In this document: positions 1 through 5,016 of the stretch, piece after piece
Layout: each line of letters begins with the position of its first letter
Numbering within the stretch: the first letter of the stretch is position 1
Source: Pyrodictiaceae archaeon
GTDB lineage: Archaea > Thermoproteota > Thermoprotei_A > Sulfolobales > Pyrodictiaceae
DNA: 5,016 nucleotides
Direction: 5' to 3'
Assembly (NCBI GenBank): GCA_015520245.1
Contig: WAQM01000161.1
Span: 1-5,016 of the forward strand
Translations under genes and position numbers: made by a program
The notes under the pieces: generated by a model
What the model was told of the DNA's origin: nothing
Databases searched by the model: none
The model's input: only the letters and a program-made list of their open reading frames with translations

Positions 1-712
1 CCACCGCCCAGGGGCCGTGGAGCGCCAGCACTATCGCCGCGTCCTGGGCCGCGAGGATCGTCGCCGCGCTGGCCGCGAGGGGGACCCAGCCACCCCGTGC
101 CCAGGCCAGGGCCGTGGACAGCGACGGGCCCGCGCGGGCCCACGGCCTGAGCGACGCCAGGAGCGCGGCCGAGGACGCGAGCGCGATCGCGGCGCCCGCC
201 GCCAGCGCCGCGGCGGCGCCGGCCCGCAGCAGGTAGACCAGCACCACGACGGCCGCCGCGTAGGACACGCGGTTGAGGAGGGCGACGAGGCTGCGCCTCA
301 CCGGCCTCAGGGCCTCGGCGACCCTCGCGACGCCCTGGAGCACCAGCACCGATGCGGCGTAGAGGCCCGCTGCGAGCGCCACCGCGGGGTCGCCGGATGC
401 CCAGGCCGCCAGGGCGTAGCCGGCCGCGAAGCCGGGCAGGGATGCTACCGCCGACCACGCCGCGGCCGTGGCTACGGCCTCGGGCCTGCCGAGCGCGGCG
501 TACCTGTAGCCCCACCACGCTGCGACCGCCACGAGGGGGGCCGCGTAGGCCGGCGCCCTCCTGGCTGCGACCTGGTAGGCTGCGTAGCCGGCCGGGTCGA
601 GGAACCTGGCGAGGACAAGGCCGGAGGCCGCGGAGGCGAGCGTGGAGGCCGAGGCCAGCGCGAGCCGGAGCAGCGAGGCCAGCACGGGCCTCAAGCCGGC
701 ACCGGACCCCAC
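1..712 (-). CDS. Multi-pass membrane protein, probable MVF/polysaccharide flippase, C-terminus cut off
   Basis: The minus strand is open without a stop from the GTG at 712 to the window edge, giving 237 residues of an incomplete protein. It is extremely rich in Ala and Leu, with hydrophobic stretches near residues 10-35, 80-103, 108-125, 150-163, 165-187 and 207-232. The segment LARFLDPAGYAAYQ (about 34-47) matches the conserved pattern after the first helix of Wzx/MVF-type flippases (LARLLGPEGYGLY in many relatives). The stretch at 207-237 (GWVPLAASAATILAAQDAAI, then ending GPWAV) resembles the start of their second half-domain. Such proteins move lipid-linked sugars across the membrane; the substrate here is unknown. 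GTG 712 lies 19 nt past the edge of a TATA-like box, consistent with a leaderless message; TTG at 694 is an alternative start. It lies 123 nt downstream of thiDN on the same strand. I am sure of the membrane CDS, less so of the flippase role. Confidence 0.68.
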   Translation of the reverse strand, partial: MGSGAGLRPVLASLLRLALASASTLASAASGLVLARFLDPAGYAAYQVAARRAPAYAAPLVAVAAWWGYRYAALGRPEAVATAAAWSAVASLPGFAAGYALAAWASGDPAVALAAGLYAASVLVLQGVARVAEALRPVRRSLVALLNRVSYAAAVVVLVYLLRAGAAAALAAGAAIALASSAALLASLRPWARAGPSLSTALAWARGGWVPLAASAATILAAQDAAIVLALHGPWAV

Positions 713-730
713 GCCAGCCCCCGGGCCCGC

Positions 731-737
731 GGTATAA
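731..737 (-). promoter_or_regulatory. TATA-like box of the membrane protein gene
   Basis: On the minus strand the sequence reads TTATACC in otherwise very GC-rich DNA. Its centre is about 23 nt upstream of the GTG at 712. That is the normal archaeal TATA-to-start-site distance, so transcription would begin at or near the start codon. The gene is therefore probably expressed from its own leaderless promoter and not only by read-through from thiDN. Confidence 0.5.
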
Positions 738-791
738 CCCCGGGCGCCGGAGGGGTGCGACTGGGCGGTGAGGAGGGAGTCGGTGCGCCGA

Positions 792-825
792 CCGCCGCGC
801 GGCGGGGTGAGCGGCACGGTAAAAG
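792..825 (-). terminator. Possible transcription terminator after thiDN
   Basis: Starting 11 nt downstream of the thiDN stop codon, the minus strand carries a short T-run (TTTTA, 824-820). It is followed by a perfect 14-bp GC palindrome, CCGCCGCGCGGCGG, at 792-805. Archaeal termination mainly needs a T-run, and this one is short. The call rests on position and on the rarity of T-runs in this DNA. Confidence 0.3.
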
Positions 826-835
826 CCGAGCCCGC

Positions 836-2224
836 CTAGGCGCGGGCCGCCTCCTCCACGATCCTCAGCAGCTTGTCGACGGCCTCGACGGCGCTCCTGC
901 CGAGCACCCTGATCATGGGCTCCTTGCCCACGTCGCCCTCGTCGTATATGACGTCGGGGACCGCGCCCGCCGACCTCACTGCCTCCTGGACGAGCCACCG
1001 CATGGTCGCGCCCTCGACCCTCCTCACCTCCTCGGGCTCCGCCCTGCGGTCGACCCTGGCGACGCGGTAGCCGAGCCTCCTGGCGGCCTCCACGAGCTCC
1101 GGGTGGTAGGCGACGTTGACGGCGGCCCTCACCTCCGGGTCGTACTCCATCGCGGCCAGCACGAGCCTGGCCAGGTGGCTCGAGGCGCCCATCCTCACGG
1201 GGCCGGCCGCTATGAGGCCCCTCACGCCGCGGACGATCCTGCCCTCGACGGCGGCGACGTCCTCCGGGCCCCGGGCGTAGGGGTGGCGGACCGCCTTGAC
1301 CACGTTTATCCCGACCTCGGGGGCGTACCTGGCCACCGCCTCCTGCTTCGACAGGAGCCTGGCCACGGCCTCCTCCACGTCCTGCACCGCCCACCAGCGC
1401 TCAGCCGCCAGGTCGAGCCAGGCCATCGGGTTGACGGGGCAGTGGCCGCGGCCCACCCTGAGCCCGTAGTCTATCGCCAGGGTTATGAACCTCTTGGCAG
1501 TCTCGACCGCCTCCTCGATCCCCCTCCCCTTGGCCAGCTCGGCCGCGATGGCCGCCGAGAAGGCGCAGCCCGTGCCGTGAGTGCACCCGCCCCTGATCCT
1601 CGGGGCGCGGTAGACCCGGAACCTGCCGTCGTGGTACAGCACGTCGACGCTCTCGTCCCCCTCGAGGTGGCCGCCCTTGACGACCGCGGCCCGCGCGCCC
1701 AGCTCCTCGACGAGCCTCTTGGCGGCCCTCTTGGCATCCTCGACGGTCCTTATGGTCATGCCGGTGAGCCTCTCGGCCTCCATCCTGTTCGGGGTCACGA
1801 CGGTGGCCAGCGGTATGATGTGCCTAACGAGGGCGTCCACCGCGTCGGGCCGCAGGAGCGGGGCGCCGCTCTTCGCCACCATCACGGGGTCAACGACGAG
1901 GGGGAACCCGTAGCGCCTCACCGTCCGCGCCACCGCCTCTATTATCGCGGCGTTGCTGAGCATGCCGGTCTTGGCCGCGTCGACGCCCATGTCCTCCACG
2001 ACAGCCTCTATCTGCTTGACGACCATGTCGGGCGGCAGGTCGTAGACCGCGGTCACGGCGTAGGTGTTCTGGGCGGTGACGCTCGTTATCGCCACGACCC
2101 CGTGGACGCCCAGGGCCGCGAACGTCTTGAGGTCCGCCTCGATGCCCGCGCCGCCCCCCGAGTCGCTGCCAGCTATCGTGAGCGCCACGGGGATCCGACG
2201 ACCCGCCACGGCCCCCGACCCCAC
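836..2224 (-). CDS. thiDN: Bifunctional HMP/HMP-phosphate kinase and thiamine-phosphate synthase (ThiD-ThiN fusion)
   Basis: This 462-aa cytosolic enzyme makes thiamine phosphate. The ThiD part (about 10-265) phosphorylates hydroxymethylpyrimidine and its phosphate; the ThiN part (about 290-462) joins HMP-PP to thiazole phosphate. ThiD signatures are [20 protein letters not shown] (16-35), [10 protein letters not shown] (45-54), DPVMVAKSG (112-120), VKGGH (182-186) and GTGCAFSAA (217-225) with the conserved Cys220. ThiN signatures are PEVGIN (302-307), EGRIVRG (327-333), [15 protein letters not shown] (345-359) and [12 protein letters not shown] (431-442). Arg329 and His350 have the same 21-residue spacing as the Arg and His reported as essential in the Pyrobaculum ThiN, so synthase activity looks intact. 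The length is normal for the archaeal fusion. Start GTG 2224 was chosen because a TATA-like box lies about 25 nt upstream; GTG 2209 is possible and would remove five residues. It is divergent from thiR, with which it shares the control region. Confidence 0.95.
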   Translation of the reverse strand: MGSGAVAGRRIPVALTIAGSDSGGGAGIEADLKTFAALGVHGVVAITSVTAQNTYAVTAVYDLPPDMVVKQIEAVVEDMGVDAAKTGMLSNAAIIEAVARTVRRYGFPLVVDPVMVAKSGAPLLRPDAVDALVRHIIPLATVVTPNRMEAERLTGMTIRTVEDAKRAAKRLVEELGARAAVVKGGHLEGDESVDVLYHDGRFRVYRAPRIRGGCTHGTGCAFSAAIAAELAKGRGIEEAVETAKRFITLAIDYGLRVGRGHCPVNPMAWLDLAAERWWAVQDVEEAVARLLSKQEAVARYAPEVGINVVKAVRHPYARGPEDVAAVEGRIVRGVRGLIAAGPVRMGASSHLARLVLAAMEYDPEVRAAVNVAYHPELVEAARRLGYRVARVDRRAEPEEVRRVEGATMRWLVQEAVRSAGAVPDVIYDEGDVGKEPMIRVLGRSAVEAVDKLLRIVEEAARA

Positions 2225-2243
2225 CAGCCGCCGCGCGGGTAGG

Positions 2244-2250
2244 GGTGATA
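2244..2250 (-). promoter_or_regulatory. Candidate TATA-like element of thiDN
   Basis: The minus strand reads TATCACC, centred about 23-25 nt upstream of the GTG at 2224, which fits a leaderless start. An alternative box on the same strand is the ATAACC arm of the nearby palindrome (2272-2267), which would give a leader of about 20 nt. No Shine-Dalgarno sequence is visible ahead of either candidate thiDN start. The match to a TATA consensus is weak, so this is position-based. Confidence 0.35.
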
Positions 2251-2259
2251 GGCGGCTGG

Positions 2260-2272
2260 ATAACCGGGTTAT
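2260..2272. promoter_or_regulatory. 13-bp palindrome, candidate ThiR operator in the thiDN/thiR divergent region
   Basis: The sequence ATAACC-G-GGTTAT is a perfect 6-bp inverted repeat around one base, sitting in the 62-nt gap between divergent thiDN and thiR. It is AT-rich in very GC-rich DNA. The left arm is also the best TATA-like box for thiR, about 25 nt ahead of the GTG at 2287, so a bound protein would block TBP/TFB there. Relative to thiDN it lies about 36-48 nt upstream of the start. ThiR-type regulators are known to act on palindromic sites near thiamine genes; that this is the ThiR site is inference from position and symmetry. Confidence 0.55.
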
Positions 2273-2286
2273 GGGCCGGGACCGCC

Positions 2287-3216
2287 GTGGGCCCCCTCGA
2301 CCTGGTGGCCAGGTACGTGGCCCCGCACCTGCGCGCCCTCGTGGCCGCCGAGCTCGCCGCGCGCGGGATGGGGCAGACCAGGATAGCGCGGCTGCTGGGC
2401 GTCACCCAGCCGATGGTCGCCAAGTACCTCAGGGCGGGCCGGGAGGCCGCCATCCGCGGGCTGAGGTCCAGCGGCGTCGACCCCGAGGAGGCGGAGGCCG
2501 TAGCCCGCGTGCTCGCCGAGGCGCTCGCCCGCGGCAGGGTCCAGGATTACGTCCGGATATCGGCCTCCTACGAGGCCCAGCTGCTGGCGCGCGGCGTGCT
2601 ATGCCCGCTCCACCGCAGGCTCGTGGGGGGCCTACCCGCCGACTGCAGGGTCTGCGAGACGCTGTTTACGAGCCCATCGGACCCCCTCGTGGAGGAGGTG
2701 ATGATGGCGTACAGGAGGCTCGTCGAGGAGCCGGGGGCCCACCTCCTGGTGCCCGAGGTCGGCTCCAACATCGTCGCCGCGAGGCCGGGAGCGAGGAGCA
2801 CGGTCGACGTGGTCGGGTTCACCGGCAGGATAGTGAGGGTCGGCGGCCGCGTGCAGGCGGTCGGCGCCCCGGCCTACGGGGGCAGCAGGCATACGGCCTC
2901 GGTGCTCCTGGCCGTGCACCGCAGGTGGAGGAGGCTGCGCGCCTGCATGGTCGCGAAGCTGCTCGAGGGCTGCGCCGACGCGCTAGGGAGGCTCGGCCTG
3001 CGCTACGCCGTGGCCGGGCCCCACCGGGGCCCGGAGGCCCTCCTCGACGAGCTGAGGGAGTTCGTAGCCGGCCTGCACGGCGAGGTAGACGCCATAGTCG
3101 ACCTCGGGGGCCCCGGCCTCGAGCCCGTCGTGTACTTCTTCGGCTCAACCGCGCTCGAGGCGGTGGAGAGGGCGCTCGCCTACCTCGAGGCCTGCAGAGG
3201 GTCGGTCCACCCCTAG
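2287..3216 (+). CDS. thiR: ThiR-type transcriptional regulator (HTH plus ThiN-like ligand domain)
   Basis: This is a DNA-binding protein of about 309 aa that should control thiamine genes in response to a thiamine compound. Residue numbers count from GTG 2287. The helix-turn-helix spans about 27-50 ([20 protein letters not shown]). Next comes a Cys/His cluster, C106-x2-H109-x10-C120-x2-C123, a plausible metal site. The C-terminal domain (about 153-305) is ThiN-like: [14 protein letters not shown] with Arg181, [11 protein letters not shown] with His202, and DLGGPGLEP where the enzyme has the GKEP motif. The Lys-to-Leu change argues for sensing, not synthesis. An in-frame GTG at 2245 would add 14 residues, but it would place the palindrome and TATA-like box inside the gene; the product from 2287 starts [13 protein letters not shown], like relatives. 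It is divergent from thiDN, so autoregulation and control of thiDN are likely. The 71-nt gap to the next gene allows cotranscription. Confidence 0.88.
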   Translation: MGPLDLVARYVAPHLRALVAAELAARGMGQTRIARLLGVTQPMVAKYLRAGREAAIRGLRSSGVDPEEAEAVARVLAEALARGRVQDYVRISASYEAQLLARGVLCPLHRRLVGGLPADCRVCETLFTSPSDPLVEEVMMAYRRLVEEPGAHLLVPEVGSNIVAARPGARSTVDVVGFTGRIVRVGGRVQAVGAPAYGGSRHTASVLLAVHRRWRRLRACMVAKLLEGCADALGRLGLRYAVAGPHRGPEALLDELREFVAGLHGEVDAIVDLGGPGLEPVVYFFGSTALEAVERALAYLEACRGSVHP

Positions 3217-3225
3217 GTCCTCACC

Positions 3226-3244
3226 GGCCCCTCGGCACGGGGCC
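3226..3244 (+). repeat. Small GC hairpin between thiR and the sirtuin-like gene
   Basis: GGCCCC (3226-3231) and GGGGCC (3239-3244) form a 6-bp stem with a 7-nt loop, 9 nt after the thiR stop. The right arm can pair instead with the following bases around a TTCG loop (3239-3254). No T-run follows, so it is not a typical archaeal terminator. In DNA this GC-rich such stems can arise by chance. No TATA-like box is visible in the 71-nt gap. Confidence 0.25.
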
Positions 3245-3287
3245 TTCGGGAACCCCGCAGGGCGTCCCCATCCCCTGGGGACCGCGC

Positions 3288-3875
3288 GTGGCGGGCGGGG
3301 CTCCCGAGCTCGTCGTGGTGGCTGAGGGGGTTTCAGCGCTGGGCTCGCGCCGTTGGCGCGAGTACCGCTCGGCCCTGGCGGCCGCCGGCCGCGGCAGGGT
3401 GTACGAGCTGCTCAGGGCGCTGAGGGACCGCGGCCTGCTCCGCGCCGTCGTCTGCGTCGGCGACGACCCCGGCTTCGAGGCCGCCCTCGGCCGCGACCAC
3501 GTCGTCTACGTGTACGGCTCGCCGTGGAGGCTGAGGTGCCGAGGGTGCGGCCGCGCCGTGAGGGTCGACGCCCGCCTCCTGGCCCTCGAGGAGCCGCCGC
3601 GCTGCCCGGGCTGCGGCGCGCGCCTCGAGCCGGAGCCCGGGGCCGAGCCCTCGCCGAGGGCGCTCGCTGAGGCCCTGGGGGCCCTGCTCTCGGCGACCCA
3701 CGCGCTCTTCGCGTGGATCAGGAGGGCGACCTACCTCGTCACCCTCATGGCGGTGGCCGCGGCGAGGTCCGGCGTCGAGGTGTACTGCGGCCCCGGCATG
3801 CCCGAGTGGGTGCCGTGCAGGCGCGTCGACCCCCTAGCGTTCCTGGAGGAGCTGGCCTCGGCTCACGGCCGTTGA
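3288..3875 (+). CDS. Degenerate sirtuin (Sir2-like) zinc-ribbon protein, probably without deacylase activity
   Basis: This 195-aa protein resembles Sir2 in the order of its blocks but not in its key residues. [12 protein letters not shown] (9-20) sits where Sir2 has its GAGxS NAD loop; only the last Gly and the Ser remain. [19 protein letters not shown] (50-68) matches the block normally reading TQNIDGLHERAG, with the QN lost. VVYVYGS (72-78) replaces the usual LHGS, putting Tyr76 at the catalytic His. The zinc ribbon is intact: Cys84, Cys87, Cys106 and Cys109. The tail (about 135-190) follows the Sir2 Rossmann pattern, but the GTS motif is absent. It is shorter than the usual 240-250 aa, having only about 40 residues between the first two blocks. 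GTG 3288 is the only good in-frame start ahead of the first strand. It follows thiR by 71 nt. Sirtuin ancestry is my reading of the pattern; an unrelated zinc-ribbon protein is the alternative. Function is unknown. Confidence 0.72.
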   Translation: MAGGAPELVVVAEGVSALGSRRWREYRSALAAAGRGRVYELLRALRDRGLLRAVVCVGDDPGFEAALGRDHVVYVYGSPWRLRCRGCGRAVRVDARLLALEEPPRCPGCGARLEPEPGAEPSPRALAEALGALLSATHALFAWIRRATYLVTLMAVAAARSGVEVYCGPGMPEWVPCRRVDPLAFLEELASAHGR

Positions 3876-3897
3876 CATCACCGGTCGGCTTGACGTG

Positions 3898-3988
3898 CAC
3901 TCCTCACCGGCCGCGGGGTGGCGCGGCTCGGACCCGCGCTCCGGCTCTTCACGCCCCGCGCGGGGGTCGAGCCCGCCACACTCCTCAC
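3898..3988. repeat. Direct repeat CACTCCTCAC within the 3876-4067 gap
   Basis: The ten bases CACTCCTCAC occur at 3898-3907 and again at 3979-3988, 81 nt apart, in the 192-nt gap after the sirtuin-like gene. The first copy continues as CGGCC, a run also found directly after the thiR stop (3218-3229). Apart from this repeat, the TATA box and a GC palindrome near the right end, I see no RNA gene or convincing small ORF in the gap. Confidence 0.35.
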
Positions 3989-4020
3989 AGCCGCCGGGGC
4001 CCGGCGCGCCCGGCCACACC

Positions 4021-4027
4021 TAATATA
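4021..4027 (+). promoter_or_regulatory. TATA box for the nucleotidyltransferase-isomerase operon
   Basis: TAATATA is the clearest archaeal TATA box in the window, isolated in very GC-rich DNA. Its centre is about 44 nt ahead of the TTG at 4068. Transcription would then start near 4047-4051, giving a leader of about 18 nt that contains the GGAGG ribosome-binding site. This operon thus differs from the other genes here, which look leaderless. Confidence 0.65.
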
Positions 4028-4037
4028 GCTGGGCGGC

Positions 4038-4052
4038 CCGCGGGGCCCGCGG
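4038..4052. promoter_or_regulatory. 15-bp GC palindrome over the presumed transcription start
   Basis: CCGCGGG-G-CCCGCGG is a perfect 7-bp inverted repeat around one base. It lies between the TATA box and the ribosome-binding site, covering the expected transcription start. A repressor site is possible on position, but the base composition makes chance palindromes of G and C fairly common. Confidence 0.3.
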
Positions 4053-4055
4053 AGG
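4051..4055 (+). promoter_or_regulatory. Ribosome-binding site GGAGG for the TTG start at 4068
   Basis: GGAGG is a full match to the core archaeal Shine-Dalgarno. It lies 12 nt ahead of the TTG at 4068, a little further than usual. No other in-frame start lies between them, so it supports the TTG. Confidence 0.55.
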
Positions 4056-4067
4056 AAGTGGTCCAGC

Positions 4068-4640
4068 TTGGCGTACACGCTCGACGACCTGGCCTGGGTC
4101 CTCTCGAGGCTGCAGCAGCGGGGCGTCAAGTTCGTCGTCATAGGCAGCACCGTGATAGACCTCGAGCTCCGGCGCAGGAGCTTCGAGGACGATATCGACA
4201 TCTTCGCGCTCGAGCCCAGCCCCCTGGTCGAGGAGGACGCCTACCGCGAGATAGCGTCGGGCGAGGGCTGGGACCTCTCCTACACTGCCCTCGGGACGCC
4301 CAAGTTCGTCGTCAAGGTGCCGAGCGGCGCCGAGGTCATAGTCGAGGTCTACGAGAACATACACGACTTCTACGTGCCGCCGGAGATGATAGAGACGGCG
4401 CCCACCAAGAGGATAAAGGGCGTCAGCGTGAGGCTGCTGAGGCCCGAGGACTACATAGTCCTCAAGGCCAAGGCCGCCCGCGACACCGACATAGAGGACC
4501 TCAGGATAATCAAGGAGTACGTCGACGAGAGGAGGCTCAGGATAGACGAGAGGATACTGAGGGCCGACCTCCAGCTCCTCCCCGAGGAGGACAGGAGGCT
4601 CGCAGAGAGCAAGCTGAGGGACCTGGGCTTCCGGGTGTAG
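4068..4640 (+). CDS. Small nucleotidyltransferase-fold protein (AbiEii/DUF6036-like), substrate unknown
   Basis: This 190-aa protein has the polymerase-beta-type nucleotidyltransferase layout. FVVIGSTVIDL (22-32) supplies the Gly-Ser nucleotide-binding turn, and FEDDIDIFA (39-47) supplies the paired acidic metal ligands, Asp42 and Asp44. VIVEVYEN (90-97) is the strand where a third acidic residue is expected (probably Glu93). VRLLRPEDYIVLKAKAARDT (121-140), continuing as DIEDLRII, is the typical motif of this family's C-terminal helices. Relatives include toxin-antitoxin nucleotidyltransferases and stand-alone archaeal proteins of unknown role. No antitoxin-like partner is present here, so I do not call it a toxin. 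The TTG start is supported by GGAGG at 4051 and the TATA box at 4021. The isomerase gene follows after 3 nt in the same frame, so the two are almost certainly one operon. Ile is nearly always ATA. Confidence 0.85.
   Translation: MAYTLDDLAWVLSRLQQRGVKFVVIGSTVIDLELRRRSFEDDIDIFALEPSPLVEEDAYREIASGEGWDLSYTALGTPKFVVKVPSGAEVIVEVYENIHDFYVPPEMIETAPTKRIKGVSVRLLRPEDYIVLKAKAARDTDIEDLRIIKEYVDERRLRIDERILRADLQLLPEEDRRLAESKLRDLGFRV
4633..4637 (+). promoter_or_regulatory. Ribosome-binding site GGGTG inside the end of the upstream gene
   Basis: GGGTG, overlapping the last codons of the nucleotidyltransferase gene, matches the GGTG part of the archaeal Shine-Dalgarno. It lies 6 nt ahead of the TTG at 4644. The ATG at 4662 has nothing comparable upstream, which favours TTG 4644 as the isomerase start. 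Confidence 0.4.
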
Positions 4641-4643
4641 GCG

Positions 4644-5016
4644 TTGGACGCCCACCGGGTCATGCTCGACGCCTACCTCTCCTGGCCGAGGGCGCTCAGG
4701 GAGGGCTACGAGGCCGGCCTCGAGCAGGGCCGGGCCAGGCCGCCCGCCCGCGCCGTGAGGGGCGTCGTCGTCTGCGGGATGGGGGGCTCTGGCATAGTCG
4801 GGGACTACGCAGCCGCGCTCGCCGAGGAAAGGGGCGCGCTCCCCGTCTACGTGGTGAAGGGGCATCGGCTGCCGATCTGGGCCCGCGACCACCTCGTCGT
4901 AGCCGTGAGCTTCTCGGGGAACACGGTCGAGACCATAGAGTGCTTCAGGGCGGCCAGGCGCGTGGGGGCGCCGCTGGCCGCCCTGAAGCACTCTATGGTC
5001 TCGACCGTGTTCCCCG
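4644..5016 (+). CDS. pgi/pmi: Bifunctional phosphoglucose/phosphomannose isomerase, N-terminal part
   Basis: This enzyme interconverts glucose-6-phosphate or mannose-6-phosphate with fructose-6-phosphate and is the usual single-chain PGI/PMI of crenarchaea. Only about 124 codons are in the window, against roughly 300 or more in the family. VVVCGMGGSGIVGDYAA (41-57) is the first sugar-phosphate-binding SIS motif. VAVSFSGNTVETIE (86-99) is the second; both are diagnostic. The catalytic Glu and His lie further downstream and are missing. TTG 4644, 3 nt after the upstream stop, has a GGGTG site at 4633; ATG 4662 is the alternative and would remove six residues. The gene shares an operon with the nucleotidyltransferase. 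The tail from about codon 111-113 (LKHSMVSTVFP) is encoded by an exact reverse complement of the preceding coding sequence. It is very likely an assembly artefact, not true protein. Confidence 0.88.
   Translation, partial: MDAHRVMLDAYLSWPRALREGYEAGLEQGRARPPARAVRGVVVCGMGGSGIVGDYAAALAEERGALPVYVVKGHRLPIWARDHLVVAVSFSGNTVETIECFRAARRVGAPLAALKHSMVSTVFP
4915..5016. repeat. 43-bp perfect inverted repeat ending at the window edge (likely fold-back artefact)
   Basis: Bases 4974-5016 are the exact reverse complement of 4915-4957, 43 of 43, with a 16-nt spacer. The left arm codes for the conserved SGNT motif of the isomerase, so it is genuine coding DNA. The right arm would encode a tail unlike the family. 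The spacer holds a natural hairpin, GGCGC (4957-4961) with GCGCC (4968-4972). The expected Leu-Ala-Ala codons CTGGCCGCC (4974-4982) complement GGCGGCCAG at 4949-4957. A strand could therefore have folded back and copied itself during amplification or assembly. Confidence 0.93.

Noticed and set aside
17..2242. 741-codon open frame on the plus strand across the left half
   Set aside because: It is antisense to thiDN and the membrane protein, both of which have family motifs on the minus strand. Its product is Arg/Gly/Pro-rich low-complexity sequence with no motif. Long antisense frames are expected at this GC content.
2064..3287. Extended N-terminus of the frame that ends with the sirtuin-like gene
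   Set aside because: The upstream part overlaps thiDN and thiR in other frames and reads as Arg/Gly-rich noise. Only the part from GTG 3288 has family-like sequence.
3288..3875. Annotation as an active NAD-dependent protein deacylase
   Set aside because: The catalytic His, the QN of the NAD-ribose block, the GAG loop and the GTS motif are all replaced.
3871..3885. C-box-like GTGATGT on the minus strand, suggesting a C/D box guide RNA
   Set aside because: It has one mismatch to the C box, no CTGA D box at usable distance and no paired inner boxes.
3960..3976. Possible tRNA T-arm (GCGGG, 7-nt loop with TCGA, CCCGC), better on the minus strand
   Set aside because: The loop lacks the T54 T55 pattern, and no D-arm or anticodon arm can be built at proper spacing. 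The best acceptor pairing spans about 94 nt through the TATA box.
4020..4991. 323-codon open frame on the minus strand at the right end
   Set aside because: It is antisense to the nucleotidyltransferase and isomerase, which carry clear motifs. It also runs through the TATA box and the fold-back repeat.
1..5016. CRISPR array, insertion sequence or integrated element
   Set aside because: There are no regularly spaced repeats, no transposase or integrase motifs and no terminal repeats other than the fold-back at the right edge. Codon use looks even across the genes.

Overview
The window looks like a piece of a very GC-rich, probably hyperthermophilic archaeon of the Thermoproteota (crenarchaeal) type. 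The grounds are: a ThiD-ThiN fusion beside an HTH-ThiN regulator of the archaeal ThiR type; a single-chain phosphoglucose/phosphomannose isomerase; Arg often written AGG and Ile mostly ATA despite the high GC; GTG/TTG starts; and AT-rich TATA-like boxes about 25 nt ahead of starts, which fits leaderless messages. The genus cannot be fixed from the sequence.

Layout. Bases 1-712 (minus) hold the N-terminal 237 codons of an Ala-rich multi-pass membrane protein, probably a lipid-linked sugar flippase of the MVF/polysaccharide-transporter type; it runs off the left edge. Bases 836-2224 (minus) are thiDN, an HMP/HMP-phosphate kinase fused to thiamine-phosphate synthase. Divergent from it on the plus strand is thiR (2287-3216), a regulator whose C-terminal half is a ThiN-like domain. 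The gap between them carries a 13-bp AT-rich palindrome (2260-2272), a good candidate ThiR operator. Next, at 3288-3875, is a 195-aa protein that reads as a highly degenerate sirtuin: the four zinc cysteines are kept but the NAD-binding and catalytic residues are changed. After a 192-nt gap with a TATA box and a GC palindrome come a small nucleotidyltransferase-fold protein (4068-4640) and, 3 nt later, the start of a bifunctional phosphoglucose/phosphomannose isomerase (4644 to the right edge).

How they work together. thiDN and thiR form a compact thiamine unit: biosynthetic enzyme, regulator that probably senses a thiamine compound, and a shared control region. The pseudo-sirtuin may be cotranscribed with thiR. 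The nucleotidyltransferase and sugar isomerase form a separate operon. The flippase has its own apparent promoter.

Caution: the last 43 bases are an exact reverse complement of bases 4915-4957. This is most simply a fold-back artefact at a contig end, so the isomerase sequence after about 4974-4982 should not be trusted.

The most unusual items are the catalytically dead sirtuin next to the thiamine regulator, the thiDN/thiR palindrome, and the terminal inverted repeat.
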